This document shows positions 34,812 through 45,854 of a stretch of DNA of 64,000 bases, in pieces (position 1 is the first letter of the stretch; every line of letters begins with the position of its first letter). The notes beneath the pieces were generated by a model. It saw nothing but the letters and a program-made list of their open reading frames with translations, was not told the DNA's origin and ran no database searches. Location of the stretch: positions 27,300,802-27,364,801 of the forward strand of contig CM055871.1 in NCBI GenBank assembly GCA_029582165.1, read 5' to 3'. Origin of the DNA: Portulaca oleracea. Its lineage: Eukaryota; Streptophyta; Magnoliopsida; Caryophyllales; Portulacaceae. A program made the translations under genes and the position numbers.

Positions 34812-34940
34812 TTTTTTTTTTTGATAATTAGCGGCACAAAGGCCATTTTATTGAGAGATGGCAAAATGCCAAAAACGATCCAGCCAGCAAGACTGATCAC
34901 CACAACAGCAAAAGGAAGAGGAAGACCTCTACAAGAACAC
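34812..34940 (-). mobile_element. Short retroposon insertion (truncated LINE or SINE)
   Basis: The minus strand ends CCGCTAATTATC followed by eleven A's, with an AATAAA signal upstream. Flanks CAAAGGGGTTAC (34800-34811) and CAAAGGGGTGAC (34941-34952) form a 12-bp target duplication with one mismatch, the hallmark of target-primed insertion. The small plus-strand ORF over it is a shadow. Confidence 0.8.
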
Positions 34941-34952
34941 CAAAGGGGTGAC

Positions 34953-35381
34953 TTTCATGCAAAAACCCACCAAAAGTTAGGAAAGACCGTGAATCCCTTC
35001 ACCTTAAGAATGAAAAGACCTCCATAGCCCTAATTTCGCCAGCTCAACTTTTTGCTTTGCACTATCTACTCTTCAATGTCAACTACTCACAATCTCTCTC
35101 TCAAACTCACTCTTTACTTAACAATCAACACTCAACAGTCAACCTCCCAATTTTCCCTCTTCTTTATCTCTCAACCCCTCTTCTCATCTTCTTGTCATCA
35201 CTCTTTGTTCAAATAAATACCCACAAAAAGGGTGCGCTAATCATAGGGATTAGCCCTCTATTATCAAATTGAATCGAGTGAGCAACGTAAAAAACTGTAA
35301 AGTTTGAAACTTTTGACGATTGCGTATTTGTATTTTGAAACTGGGTTTTGTGAAATGATACTCATCAATTTATGATTAGGG
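34953..35381. other. Non-coding DNA
   Basis: Pyrimidine-rich, with CTCTCTCAAACTCAC-like text. The small ORF at 35057-35272 has no recognisable motif. Confidence 0.5.
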
Positions 35382-36184
35382 TGTTGGAAATATTTCAAGA
35401 GTATAAGAGGATTATATAGCATAAGGAATCGTGTGGAATAAGTATAAGGATCATATATAAGATAAACATCAAGAATATGATCAACACGGATGAGTTTGAG
35501 ACCAACACGAATCGTGTAGGTCTCCAGAGAGCAAGAAAAACCATCATGGGCTCAACACGGGTCGTGTTGAGGCAACACGGACCGTGTTGCATTCAACACG
35601 GACCGTGTTGCATTCAACACGGACCGTGTTGGAATCCAGAATGTGTTTTTAATGCTAACGGCTATATAATCTTGAGTATTAAGTTTATAATATCAATATT
35701 AAGCTCGGTATTAAGATCCAACAGCTATATTATCATGACCAAGTCAAAGGTCTTGATTCTCCATTAAGGACCTTCATTACACCTTTGAATAAGGGATGTA
35801 ATTAGGGTTGGATTATGTGTGGAAGTCTCCTATAAATAGGAGACATTCCAAAGCCATTTGAGATGAACATAAGTATCTATTCTATTCTATAATCACATCC
35901 TCTCAAATATAGACTGCAGCTATACTTGAGATAATCAAGTGAGAAACCTATGTCTTGAGTGCAACAAGAGCTAAGTTTTATCCCTTTGAACATTTACGGT
36001 ACAGTAAATAGTTCTTAAGGAAAATGAGTACGAGACCATGACTCTTAGCGTTATTCAAACAAGTCAAGTTAACCATTTGGTTATTAAGTTCAATCTCCAT
36101 CTTGTCACATGTACCGCTAGAAGATCAAGATACCAAGAGAAGATGATGAAGATTCAAGTCGTTGTCAAACATCATTTTCCAACA
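35382..36184 (+). mobile_element. Solo LTR (803 bp) carrying phased dyads
   Basis: Begins TGTTGGAAATATT and ends ATTTTCCAACA. Exact target duplication TAGGG lies at 35377-35381 and 36185-36189. A TATA box (TATAAATAG, 35831-35839) sits mid-LTR, and the dyad cluster at 35482-35631 is in the U3 position. No internal domain remains. The ORFs at 35395-35767 are by-products of the repeats. Confidence 0.92.
35482..35631. promoter_or_regulatory. Six phased CAACACGGACCGTGTTG dyads in an LTR U3
   Basis: 17-mers start at 35482, 35503, 35553, 35573, 35594 and 35615. Three are identical perfect dyads (CAACACG-GAC-CGTGTTG at 35573, 35594 and 35615), one has CAACACGGGTCGTGTTG, and the first two are degenerate. 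Spacing is 20-21 bp, with one gap of 50. They lie about 200 bp upstream of the LTR TATA box. Confidence 0.85.
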
Positions 36185-36189
36185 TAGGG

Positions 36190-37000
36190 TTGTCGAATTT
36201 TAGTCATAAGGAGCCCACTTTGAAGGAACTAGACTTGATTAGCTATGTTAATGAGGTTCTAAATTCTGCCTAAAAGTTATCTCTCATCCAGTAATTTAAT
36301 CGAAAAGAAACTAATATATATATATATGTGTGTGTGTGTATGCATATATTAAGTTTACTTGCCTAAGGAGATTGGACACTACATATACATACTAATTTAC
36401 CGCTCAGCGTTTGGGCTATTCTTCGGTTCAAAACCACATTGAACCGGTTAAACTGAAAAACAAATAAGGGCTAAAGTTAGAAACGAAAATCATACCAAAT
36501 ATAATCGATTCTCTAGGCATTCATTATGTTTACCGAATAATGCACGACTCTCTGTTAGAGTTGTTCATAGGAACTGAACTGCATCGAACAGGTTAACCCG
36601 AATACTGAATAAGAGCAAAAGTCCAAATCCAAAACTGGAACGAATATAATCCATCCGGTTTGGTTCCGTCTAGTTCATTTCACGTTTCTTTCAGTTTCAA
36701 ACCGCATAATGCACAACCTTACTCTTAATTGAGCATGTTTTCAAGGGGTCCCATTAATTTGAACATAAATTTAGATTATTCAAATTAAATTTTGGTTGTC
36801 GGGTCAAGTATGAGACGTCTATATAAACTATTATACCGATTGCTCAACCATCAAGAAAAACGGTGCCACCTATAGAAGCACTTAACAAAGACTAGAGAAA
36901 TGGCCGGCAGCTAAACACACAAGCAAACTATATAAATGCTTAAGGATGACATTAATTAATCACAATGTAGAGTACTGAGTAGCCCTATGTTGGATTAGTA
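36190..37000. other. Non-coding DNA with AACCGGTTAA-type hAT debris
   Basis: 36400-36720 has ACCACATTGAACCGGTTAA and related text resembling the AACCGGTT-rich hAT MITE at 52798, without matching termini. A mixed AT/GT microsatellite lies at 36316-36345. No gene seen. Confidence 0.5.
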
Positions 37001-37355
37001 CTCCCTCATTTTCATATTATCTGTCACTTTAACTAATTTTCTTTTTTCCCATAATATCTGTCACTTTATAATTCCAACAACACATTAATTATAAATTTAT
37101 TGAATTAACCTTATTAATTACATCATTTTCTTCCATTTTTCTTTTTTATTCACTTTTTCCCTTTTTTATTCGCTATTTTATTCAACATTTTTACATTTTC
37201 AACGAGTTAAATTAATGTAGAAGGGTCATGCTGTTTGCCTGTTTATAAAGGCCCAGTTCTTCTTTTGAATAAAAGGGTATGTTGACTGTAGAAGGGTGAT
37301 TTTTTTGGTTTTAAAAATTATGTCTAATGTAACAAATAATATGGGAAGGAGGGAG
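37001..37355. mobile_element. Stowaway-type MITE
   Basis: Ends CTCCCTCATTTTCATATTAT and ATAATATGGGAAGGAGGGAG, with TA on both sides (36999-37000 and 37356-37357). 355 bp, same family as the 38251 element (shared TCTGTCACTTTAA). Confidence 0.9.
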
Positions 37356-37357
37356 TA

Positions 37358-38250
37358 TGTTCAATTGATTTGGGTCCCTTAAGTTGGCAAAAGGACACAA
37401 CTATAATTAACCTTTAACCCCCTAACTAAAGGAAGGACAAATTCAAATGTCACTTTGAAGTTTGCCATTTCATCACCCCCAAATCACAACTTCCCTCAAC
37501 TGACAATGGGAACAAGAGAACAAGTCTAATTGGTGAAGGTGCTAACTCCTCCAATCTTCTTGACAAACACTCTTGGGACCGCAATGATTTTCATAAGGTA
37601 AAATTAATATTATTAAATTTATGGTGAAAAGTATTTTCATTGAAGTATAATTTTATAATTTCTTTGTAAATATATTGTTAGAAAATGATGACTGAAATCT
37701 TGTATTGGAGATCGTGAAAAATAGGAAAGGATAAATATTAAGAAATAGAGGGAGTATTAAATAAAGATACAACAACAACAAACTTCTTGAGGAAATATGT
37801 TTATTGCGCGGTATAAAGGATCTAAATGTAGGTAATTTTCCCTCATGAATTAGAACTCATGGAAAGACTGATTCCAAATTAGTATTAAACAAGAATATCA
37901 AAGGGGAAAAAAGTTACGTGCTGGAGTGATATATTTGTTTGTTTGAAGATGATAGGGCGAATGTTTTCTTCAACTAATTACAAATATTTTATTAATAAAA
38001 TTTAACATTGATTAATATTTTATCATATATTGTTAGTTATAATTTAAGTACTTCTCAATATTGATCGTTGTTTCATAAAAAAAATTGCAGCATTATTAAA
38101 AATCGGTGATGATAAATTAAGAAGACTATATTTCCTCCAAAAAAAAAATTAAGACGACTATTTATATTATATTTAAAATGCTAGTATTCATAAAGTCCTA
38201 AATTTATAAGTGATTAATAGTTGATATGTGTTAATAAGTATTGATCGGTA
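37358..38250. other. AT-rich non-coding DNA
   Basis: No gene or element recognised. Confidence 0.5.
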
Positions 38251-38534
38251 CCATCTCCTTCCCATATTATTTGTCACTATAGACATAATTTAGAAAACTA
38301 AAAAAACTTCCTCTCTATATTAATTTACCACATTGGAGATGTGAACATGTTGAATAAAATGGTGAATAAAAAACGGAAAAGTTGAATACACTAAATAGGA
38401 AAAATGAAAAAAAAAATGTAATTAATTATGTTAATTTGATAAATTAGTAATTAATATGTTATTGGAATTATAAAGTGACAGATATTATGGGAAAAAAGTT
38501 AGTTAAAGTAACACATAATATGGGAAGGAGGGAC
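38251..38534. mobile_element. Stowaway-type MITE
   Basis: Ends CCATCTCCTTCCCATATTAT and ATAATATGGGAAGGAGGGAC, TA-flanked (38249-38250 and 38535-38536). Related to the 37001 copy. Confidence 0.85.
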
Positions 38535-38592
38535 TAATTAAATATATTGGTAAGTTTCAATATATTTTTGTAAGTTTGGTGAAAACTATCTA

Positions 38593-38803
38593 CTACCTCT
38601 GTTCCAAAATGTCTGTCATTTGACAAATTTTGATCGTTGATTATTCTCAAATTACAATGAATTGCAATATGAAATTACCATCATTGTAATTTTTACTAAT
38701 GCATTTTTCTAATGGCGGTAGTTTTATATCGTAACTCATTGTAGTTTGTTAATAATTAATGGGCAAAATTTAGTCAAACGACAGATATTTGGAACGGAGG
38801 TAG
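38593..38803. mobile_element. Stowaway-type MITE
   Basis: Ends CTACCTCTGTTCCAAAATGT and ATATTTGGAACGGAGGTAG, TA-flanked (38591-38592 and 38804-38805). 211 bp, same family as 12430-12651. Confidence 0.9.
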
Positions 38804-39388
38804 TACAATCTATACATGAATTTGACACGATATCAAAAATCAAGCCTTTGAAGAAAATCTAAATTTCTATAAACTTCTAGAATTTCTTTCCAACCTTTTT
38901 TTTTTGTTTCTTCCATATATCATTCCAACTTAACAAGATCAGGCAAGGTAAAATTAATTTAAATAAATTTGAGGAGAAAAAGAATTATTGACAATGATAT
39001 AGGCGTGAGATTCCTCGATGACTCACCCAAGTGAAGTTGATCTTTTGTGATCATTGTCGAATGAGAAAGTTTTTTGGGTTGTAGTAAATCTTCGCTGTAT
39101 TGCTTATGTTTAGCAGTTTTTTCGTAGGCATGTGTCGTTTGAAGTGGGTTGTTTACTGTTTTGTTTTGCGGTTTAACTGTATTTTGTGAACCTTTAAGCC
39201 TTGGCTTGCAATAATCGGGAAAAAAAAATTGGGTAGAATTTTGTAAAAATTGAGTAACTTTAGATAAATAAAAATTGAAAAAATTGGATGTTTGTTGAGA
39301 TAGGATTGATAAATTTGGAGAAATTTTCTCTGCATACAATTTGCAATTTTGTACAATATATCCAAGAAATTTTCTTTTGATCACATTA

Positions 39389-39646
39389 CTCCCTCTATTC
39401 ATATTAATTGTTGTATTTTGAAATCGTACAGTCAAATTTTAAAAATTTTGACCATGAATTTCTCAATATATATACAATGAGCTGCTATATGAAACTACCA
39501 ACATTAAATTTGTAATGAAAAATATTATCATAAAAGTATAATATTGCGATCGTTAATAACATATTTTATAAGAAATTATCAATCAAAAAGTGACATTAAA
39601 AAATATAAATATCAAAATTATGACAATTAATATAAAACAGACGAAT
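39389..39646. mobile_element. Stowaway-type MITE in unit 1 (uninterrupted)
   Basis: Ends CTCCCTCTATTCATATTAAT and ATTAATATAAAACAGACGAAT, with TA flanks. It carries the intact AAGAAATTATCAATCAAA that is split in unit 2. Confidence 0.85.
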
Positions 39647-39774
39647 TACATATTTACCCAAGAATTTTGACACAGTCATTAAAATGCTTCCTTCCGACTC
39701 TTGTGCAATTAACCCAAGATACAAACAGTATGTGGCGGTTTATGTGATTATCATCTCATTATCCCAACAAATTA

Positions 39775-40012
39775 GGGAGTGTTTGGTAGGAACCCCAGGA
39801 AAAATTTTTTCATGGTAAGTTTTCCATGGGAAAGATTTCCTTGGGAAAAATTTCCCTTAGTCTCCAAGGGGAAATTTTCCCTAGGAAAATGGAGAAAATG
39901 GTGGACCCATCGTGAAAACTTTCCCGAAGTTAACCCGCATCCAATCATGGAAAAATAAGAACCCGAAAAAATTGACCATTTCCCCGGAGTTATTGACCAA
40001 CTAAACGCACCC
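39775..40012. mobile_element. Tourist-like MITE in unit 1
   Basis: Ends GGGAGTGTTTGGT and ACTAAACGCACCC, with TTA on both sides (39772-39774 and 40013-40015). 238 bp and absent from unit 2. The antisense ORF over it is a shadow. Confidence 0.88.
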
Positions 40013-40220
40013 TTAAAATTGGAAAATATCTCCTCTCCCATAAATAACCAAGTAAATAACCGAATACAAATTCAATGAATTTTAATTATTGATTTTCGTT
40101 TCCTCAAAATTCTTAGCTAGCTGCCAACTGGTAATTTTGATAAATTTGGAGAAATTTTCTCTGCACACAATTTGTAATTTTGTACAGTTTGTCCAAGAAA
40201 TTTTCTTTTGATCACATTTG

Positions 40221-40768
40221 CTCTCTCTCTTTCATATTAATTGTCGTATTCAAAAATCGTTCACTCAAATTTCAAAAATTTTGACCACAAATTTCTTAAT
40301 ATATATAATAAGTTGCTATATAAAATTATCACCATTAAATTTATAATAAAAAATACTATCATAAGAGCGTAATATTGCAATTATCAATAACATATTATAT
40401 AAGAAATTACTCCCTCCGTTCCATATTAATTGACACATTTTAAAAATTTTCACATACCAAGGTTTAAATATATATACACAATTAAATAACACTATTTCCC
40501 AAGATGTTTTTTTGGATACCAAGGTGTAGGTAAGGAAAGAATGTGAGTAGGAGTGGTTTTTATTGAATGAAAAAATAAAAAGTTAACATAATAATTAAAG
40601 TTAAAATAATTAAATTAAGTAGTCGGAAATGGAAAGTAACAATTATTTTGTAACAAAAAAAGTTAATTTAAGTGTCAATTAATATGAAACAGATAGAATA
40701 TCAATCAAATGATAATATTGAAGATTAAAAATATTAAAATTACGATAATTAATATAGAATAAATGAAA
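40221..40768. mobile_element. Stowaway-type MITE in unit 2, split by a nested MITE
   Basis: Paralogue of 39389-39646. It is continuous with it once 40410-40698 plus one TA is removed. Confidence 0.85.
40410..40698. mobile_element. Nested Stowaway-type MITE
   Basis: Ends CTCCCTCCGTTCCATATTAA and TTAATATGAAACAGATAGAA, with TA at 40408-40409 and 40699-40700. Unit 1 shows the empty site AAGAAATTATCAATCAAA with a single TA, proving insertion with a TA duplication. Confidence 0.95.
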
Positions 40769-41238
40769 TACACATTTATCCAAGAATTTGACACAGTCAT
40801 TAACGCTTCCAACTCTTGTGCACTTAAATTCAAGATACAAAGAATATGTGGCGACACGTTTAAGTGATTATCTCAACCAATCAAAATTAGAAAAATATCT
40901 CCTCTCTCAAAAATTACCAAGTAAATAACCGAATACAAATTCAATGAATTTAATTATTGATTTTCTTTTCCTCAAAATTCTTGGCTGCCAACAGCAACTA
41001 CAACAACCTTCTCTTTCACCCAATGATCCTCGTCAGCATGCTTCTAAAACACCTCATTTAACAATGTGATAGATAATTATCCGGTATTCTCGGTCTCACT
41101 TTCCTCCCTTGACCATTCAATTAATCATCCTACGTGGCCGAATCTGAATTGGTCCCCCGCCACCCAATCCAACGGCTCTAGTTCAAACCATCACAATCTA
41201 ATCTAAGATTAATCCGACGGTGCAGGGCCGGCAACCTT

Positions 41239-41580
41239 TGGGCCTAACACGTGGACGGTGATTAATTCACTAAGTTACCCTTTCTTGAAGGCCCGAGAAA
41301 AATTAAGGCCCATCAGCCACCTCCAACAATGTGGCATATTTTTTTAAAGAAAAAATTACTACTACTTATAAATATTCTCATTTAATTCAAGGAATATTAC
41401 AATTTCCAGCATAATATTACTGATTTTTTCTGAACCCCAGAAAAAAGGTTTTTTTTTTTGTTTTTTCTGTTTCGCTAAACTCTTTTTGCAAGCAACCTTT
41501 TTCCTTTTCTTTTTTTTCCCTTTTATCTGTTTTTTTTTTCACTCCTTATCTTTTTTCCCAGGGAATGGGACCTATATAAA
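41239..41580 (+). promoter_or_regulatory. MCU promoter: site II motifs, G-box, TATA box
   Basis: TGGGCC at 41239-41244 and its inverse GGCCCA at 41307-41312 match site II elements, known from plant promoters of mitochondrial-protein genes. CACGTG (G-box core) is at 41248-41253. TATATAAA at 41573-41580 fits a TATA box about 147 bp before the start codon. No ATG lies between the expected start of transcription and 41727. Function is inferred from motif identity. Confidence 0.65.
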
Positions 41581-41726
41581 GGGTCTGCAGAGAATACCCA
41601 CCCATTGCATTCAAACCTTCATTGTCATTCATTCATTCGGAGCTCCATATTCAAACCCTAATCTTCATCTTCATCCTCACCCAACTCGTTGATTTCTTCA
41701 TTCATTCTTTCTCAAATCCCTAATCA

Positions 41727-44033
41727 ATGGCGTTCAAGAAAACCCTTGTTCAGAGGCTATTCAACCTCTCCAGATTCTCCACCCCCACCAACATGTCCAG
41801 AAAACCGCCCCTCCCCGACCCGGTCCGCATGCCCGACCCGGGTGATTCCGCCCGGGCCAAGCGGACCGTCCAGCAGCGCCGCCCTCTCTACCACCAGTCC
41901 TCGTCATCGGCGGCGACTCCGGCCGGCTTCCGGTTGTTCCCTCCGTCGCCGGAAAAGCTGTCGAAAAAGCTGAGGGGGATGGACATTGCGAGGGATCGCA
42001 TCCGCCTCGACGGACTGTTACCTTTTCCGGCGGTTCCAGCGACGGCGCGTGAGGAAGACGCGCCGGCGCAGGGGCTGACGGCGGGGGAGGTGAGGAAGGT
42101 GCTGAGGGCGGCGCAGGTGGAGGTTATCCGGCAGAAACTGAGGGAGATTCCGAGGGATTGGATTACGTACCCGGAATTTGTGGAGGTTTGCAAGGAGAGT
42201 TGTGGAGGAAATCTTGAACAAGGGTTAGGGTTTGCGAAGACTCTAGATGAATCTGGGTCCGTTATTGTTCTTGGTAACGCCGTTTTCTTGCGTCATCATC
42301 AGGTTGGTTCATTTTCCTCCATTCTTTTCATTCATCTCTGCAATTATTTGATTTGAATTCGAGATGCGATCGATCAGATTTTTGATCATGTCTGATTTGA
42401 GTGATTTGGGGGTTGAATTGATGAGTTTTGTTTATTTGTGCTTTGGATTTGACGTTGAGATTGCCGAAAACTGATGAGGTTTATTATGTCTTTTTTTTGT
42501 TATTTTTTCTGGGCAGGAGATTAAAACATTGGTACGCAAGATCTAAAAGGGTTCAAACTTTGAGATCTAACCATTTTACACCCTTTCTCGGCCAAATTTT
42601 AGATCTTTCCTTCTTTTTTTGTTCTGGGGGGAAGGGCAAATTAAGAAAGAGATGGGGATGAAAAAGAAAAGAGGGCAAATTTAGGTTTTTCTTTCTTATT
42701 TCAGAGAGTGAAAGATCAGTGAGGGATGAAAAATATAGGGTTGAAGATCCGGAGATTTGAAGGGAAAAAAAAAGGAGAGATTTTTGAACAAAAACAGAGG
42801 GAGCTGAGAGTGGAAGAACATATGATTACTTCCCTTGAATAAAATCACAAAAAATCCCCCTTTCCCCCAAGAAAATCATGACATAACTAACCAGAGTTTC
42901 ATAGTTTAAACAAATATGAAATTGGGTATCACAAATTTGGATCTAAAGATCAAATCTTGATTGTGGCGAGATTCATATTAACATTCATATTGATTGTTAA
43001 GTGATCATTTATGCATTTAAAAACCATGTTTTTTTTCCTTCATATTCTTAACACTTAAATCGTTTTCTCAAATGTTTTTCCTGTGTTTTTTTCAAGAACA
43101 TAACTTGCTTTTCTTTGTTTTTTGTGAGTATTTGTGGGTCAATTGATGTCATAGATTTTTAGGAATAGAGTCAATCCAGGTGGAGTAATTTGTTCTGTTT
43201 CATCAAGATTGAGACCTCTGAAAACATCACCATCTTCGAATTCCACGCGTCTTGTAGATTAATTTCGAGTCTATTCTCGTTGATGACATTGCGACGCCGC
43301 CCTAAAAATCATTAGGGCCAACCTGAATCATAAGGAGTGCGTTTGATTGGAAAACTTTTCTAGGAACATTGTCTTTTCTAGAAAAGAGTTTTTCTGAGAA
43401 ATTCTTGTTTGAAAAACTACCAAGCGCACCATAATTAATAACCCCAATGATCTAACTAAACCACCATGTGTGGTAGGTTAACGACGATCAAGTTTTACCC
43501 AAACATTGTTTGTTTTCCCCCGTTTGTGCTTCCAGGTTGCAAAGGCGATCCAGACCCTGATCACCCCGTCCGTAGCGGACCCCACGGACCCGCGTCGCGC
43601 TGAGCTGGCGAAGCTCGAGGAGCAGAAGACGGAGATCGACCGGAAAGCGGACCAACTAGTCCGACGGGAGCTGTGGGCCGGGCTGGGCTACATGGTCCTA
43701 CAGACGGCGGCCTTCATGCGGCTCACCTTCTGGGAGCTCTCATGGGACGTCATGGAGCCCATATGCTTCTACGTGACATCATTCTACTTCATGCTCGGCT
43801 ACGGCTTCTTCCTGAGGACATCGATCGAGCCCTCGTTCGAGGGGTTCTTCCAGAGCAGGTTCAATGCCAAGCTCCGGAAGCTTATCAAGGCTAAGAAATT
43901 CGACATCGACAGATATAATGAGCTCAGAAAAACTTTCCACCCCGATTACTCGTCGTCAATGTCAATGTCATCGGCTGCATTGCCGGGATTTGGTGATGCA
44001 ATTAAGTTTGTTAATCAACATAAAAGTAATTAG
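41727..44033 (+). CDS. MCU: Mitochondrial calcium uniporter (MCU) pore protein, two exons
   Basis: MCU forms the inner-membrane channel for calcium uptake into the mitochondrial matrix. Coding is join(41727-42302, 43536-44033), 357 residues; plant MCUs are about 335-350. The intron (42303-43535) begins GT after a CAG codon and ends CCAG, in phase 0. Residues 1-20 (MAFKKTLVQRLFNLSRFS...) are basic and Ser-rich, like a mitochondrial presequence. About 144-192 is the conserved segment ending SGSVIVLGNAVFLRHHQ. 212-238 is a charged likely coiled coil. Helix 1 is about 239-260. The selectivity filter WDVMEP is 262-267, with Asp263 and Glu266. Helix 2 is about 268-285. A C-terminal coiled segment follows. 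The exons are GC-rich against AT-rich surroundings. Which paralogue this is, and mitochondrial rather than plastid targeting, are inferred. Confidence 0.95.
43334..43430. mobile_element. 97-bp Tourist-like MITE in the MCU intron
   Basis: Ends GGAGTGCGTTTGATTGG and CTACCAAGCGCACC, with ATAA on both sides. It lies about 105 bp before the splice acceptor and does not touch splice sites. Confidence 0.75.
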
Positions 44034-44433
44034 AGATGAAAACATTGAAAAAAAAAGAAGGAAAAAAAAGGTATTTTAATTTTTTTTTAAAAAAAGAAAA
44101 TTTGATTGTGTTCTGATTATATAGGGGATAAGCAGTTTTGCAATGTGTTTGGCCCTTCCCCGAGAAATGTAATTCTCATATCCGGCGGCTCTGTGTAAAA
44201 AAGTGGAGAGGAAATTTTTAGTTTTATTTTTAATTATTTTATAACTATATTATTACTATTTTAGTACCTTTTTTTTGTTAAATTAGTACTACTAAATTTT
44301 TTTTATCTCTTTTTATTTGTTAAATTACGTAATTTTAATAATTTCAATAACTATAATATCAATTTTATCTTTAATAAATGAACTTTTTACTCATTTTCAA
44401 GGGTTTTTTCAAGGATATTTTGCTAACTATAAC

Positions 44434-44560
44434 TGTCGGGATTTGGTGATGCAAGATGATTAAGTTTGATAATTAACTTAAAAGTGATTAGAGAGCTCAG
44501 GGAAAAAAAATGGAAAAAAGAAGAAATAAAAATGGATTATATTTTTTTTAAAAAGAAATT
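44434..44560 (+). pseudogene. Duplicated 3' end of the MCU gene
   Basis: CGGGATTTGGTGATGCA, AATTAACTTAAAAGTGATTAG and a following A/G-rich stretch repeat the last ~15 codons, stop and start of the 3' UTR at 43984-44095. The copy lies about 449 bp downstream and contains small indels. No other MCU exon accompanies it. Confidence 0.8.
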
Positions 44561-44598
44561 TTTGATAATTTTATTATACATAATATATATAAGATCAT

Positions 44599-44838
44599 GT
44601 TCTTTAGTTGAGTTAAATTTAACTAACTTATCCTAATCTAACTGAACTTATCTTTACTTAATATAACTTTTTAAATTAAAAAGAAATTTAAATAATATTA
44701 TTTTTTTTTATCTCAAATCAATTCACTTTTTTAGCACCTATAATTTTTTCATTATTTTTCTCAAAATATTCAAATTTTATTAATAAAATATATTTACCTT
44801 ACAACTTACTTAACTCAAGTCAATCCTATAGTTTCCCA
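44599..44838 (+). mobile_element. MITE, TTCTTTAGTTGGGTTAAAT family, copy 2
   Basis: Opens TGTTCTTTAGTTGAGTTAAA and shares the core ATTCAAATTTTATTAATAAA with the 13465 copy. The right end is indistinct. Confidence 0.7.
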
Positions 44839-45053
44839 AAGGTTATGTAAAATAATAAAACCCAAAGTTAATTACTAGTATTTGTTACCTCCGATCCCAA
44901 GCTACCACACTATGATAATTGAAGACAAGTCGTTAGGTCTAAAAAAAAAAGGAAAAAGATAGTAGTCTTTAGATAGTAGGAAGAGAAATAATTATTATTT
45001 CTAATTAAAATAAAAATATCTAATGAAATAGTTTCTTCTAATTATTAGGAGTT

Positions 45054-45782
45054 GTTCTTTGGTCAGGTTAGGTTGGTTGAGTGAGGTGATAAAAGGATAG
45101 GATAAAAAAAGAATAAGATTGGTTTGAATTAAGTTAATTTTTGGATGGAAATATTTTATTAGTAAAATTTGAATATTTTGGGGAAAATAAATGAAAAAGT
45201 TATAGGTGTTGAAAAAGTGGATTGATTTGAGGTTAAAATAATATTATGGAGTGTTTGGTTGATAGATTTTCTTAGGAAAAATTTTCAACTTTCTCAAGTG
45301 CACCAAATTTTCTCATGTTTGGTTACATAATAAGAATATGAAGGTTTTGTGATGGGTCCCAATATTTTCTCATGTTAGATGGGAAAATGTTTCTCATGAG
45401 AGGGGTTGGGAAAGTTTTTTTTCCCATGGAAAGGGGAAGTATTTCAATCAAACTCTCCAAAATACCCCTAAAACTATTTTATAAATAACTAAATGAGGGC
45501 AACTTAGACATTTTAAATAATTTTCCTACAAACTTTCATATGATTTCAAATGTAAACCAAACACTTGAAAGTATTCTTTTTCCTGAAAAACTTTCGCAGT
45601 AAAAATTTTTCTAAAGAAAATATTTCCTAGAAAAAAATCAAACACATCATTATTTGAATTTTTTTTATTTAAAAGTTGCTCTTGGTTTGGGTGTTTTTTA
45701 GGGAGTTGGATAAGTTAAGTTACGTAAGGATAAGTTAAGTTAGATTATGTTAAGTTGGTTAGGTCTAATTCAACTAAAGAAC
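45054..45782 (-). mobile_element. MITE, TTCTTTAGTTGGGTTAAAT family, copy 3, hosting a Tourist element
   Basis: Ends GTTCTTTGGTCAGGTTAG and AACTAAAGAAC are inverted to each other. The core is the reverse complement of copies 1 and 2. Interrupted at a TTA by the element at 45247-45650. Confidence 0.8.
45247..45650. mobile_element. Tourist-like MITE nested in copy 3
   Basis: Ends TGGAGTGTTTGGTT and AATCAAACACATCA, with TTA duplicated at 45244-45246 and 45651-45653. 404 bp with no ORF. Younger than its host element. Confidence 0.88.
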
Positions 45783-45854
45783 ATGACCTTAATGTAAGAT
45801 ATGTTCTAGTAGGAAGAAAAATAATACTTGCATAGACTCGCATCTCAAAGTAGG

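Larger units (their letters stand above)
39309..40994. repeat. Tandem segmental duplication (~0.85 kb units) with different insertions
   Basis: Unit 1 (39309-40139) and unit 2 (40140-40994) share GATAAATTTGGAGAAATTTT, an old Stowaway element, CAAGAATTT(T)GACACAGTCA and CAATGAATTTTAATTATTGA-type blocks in the same order. Unit 1 alone has the Tourist element at 39775. Unit 2 alone has the nested Stowaway at 40410. Each unit therefore records the other's empty site. Confidence 0.92.

Noticed and set aside
41689..41973. Overlapping upstream ORF in front of MCU
   Set aside because: It does not begin with ATG (the frame starts at TTG) and overlaps the MCU start in another frame.
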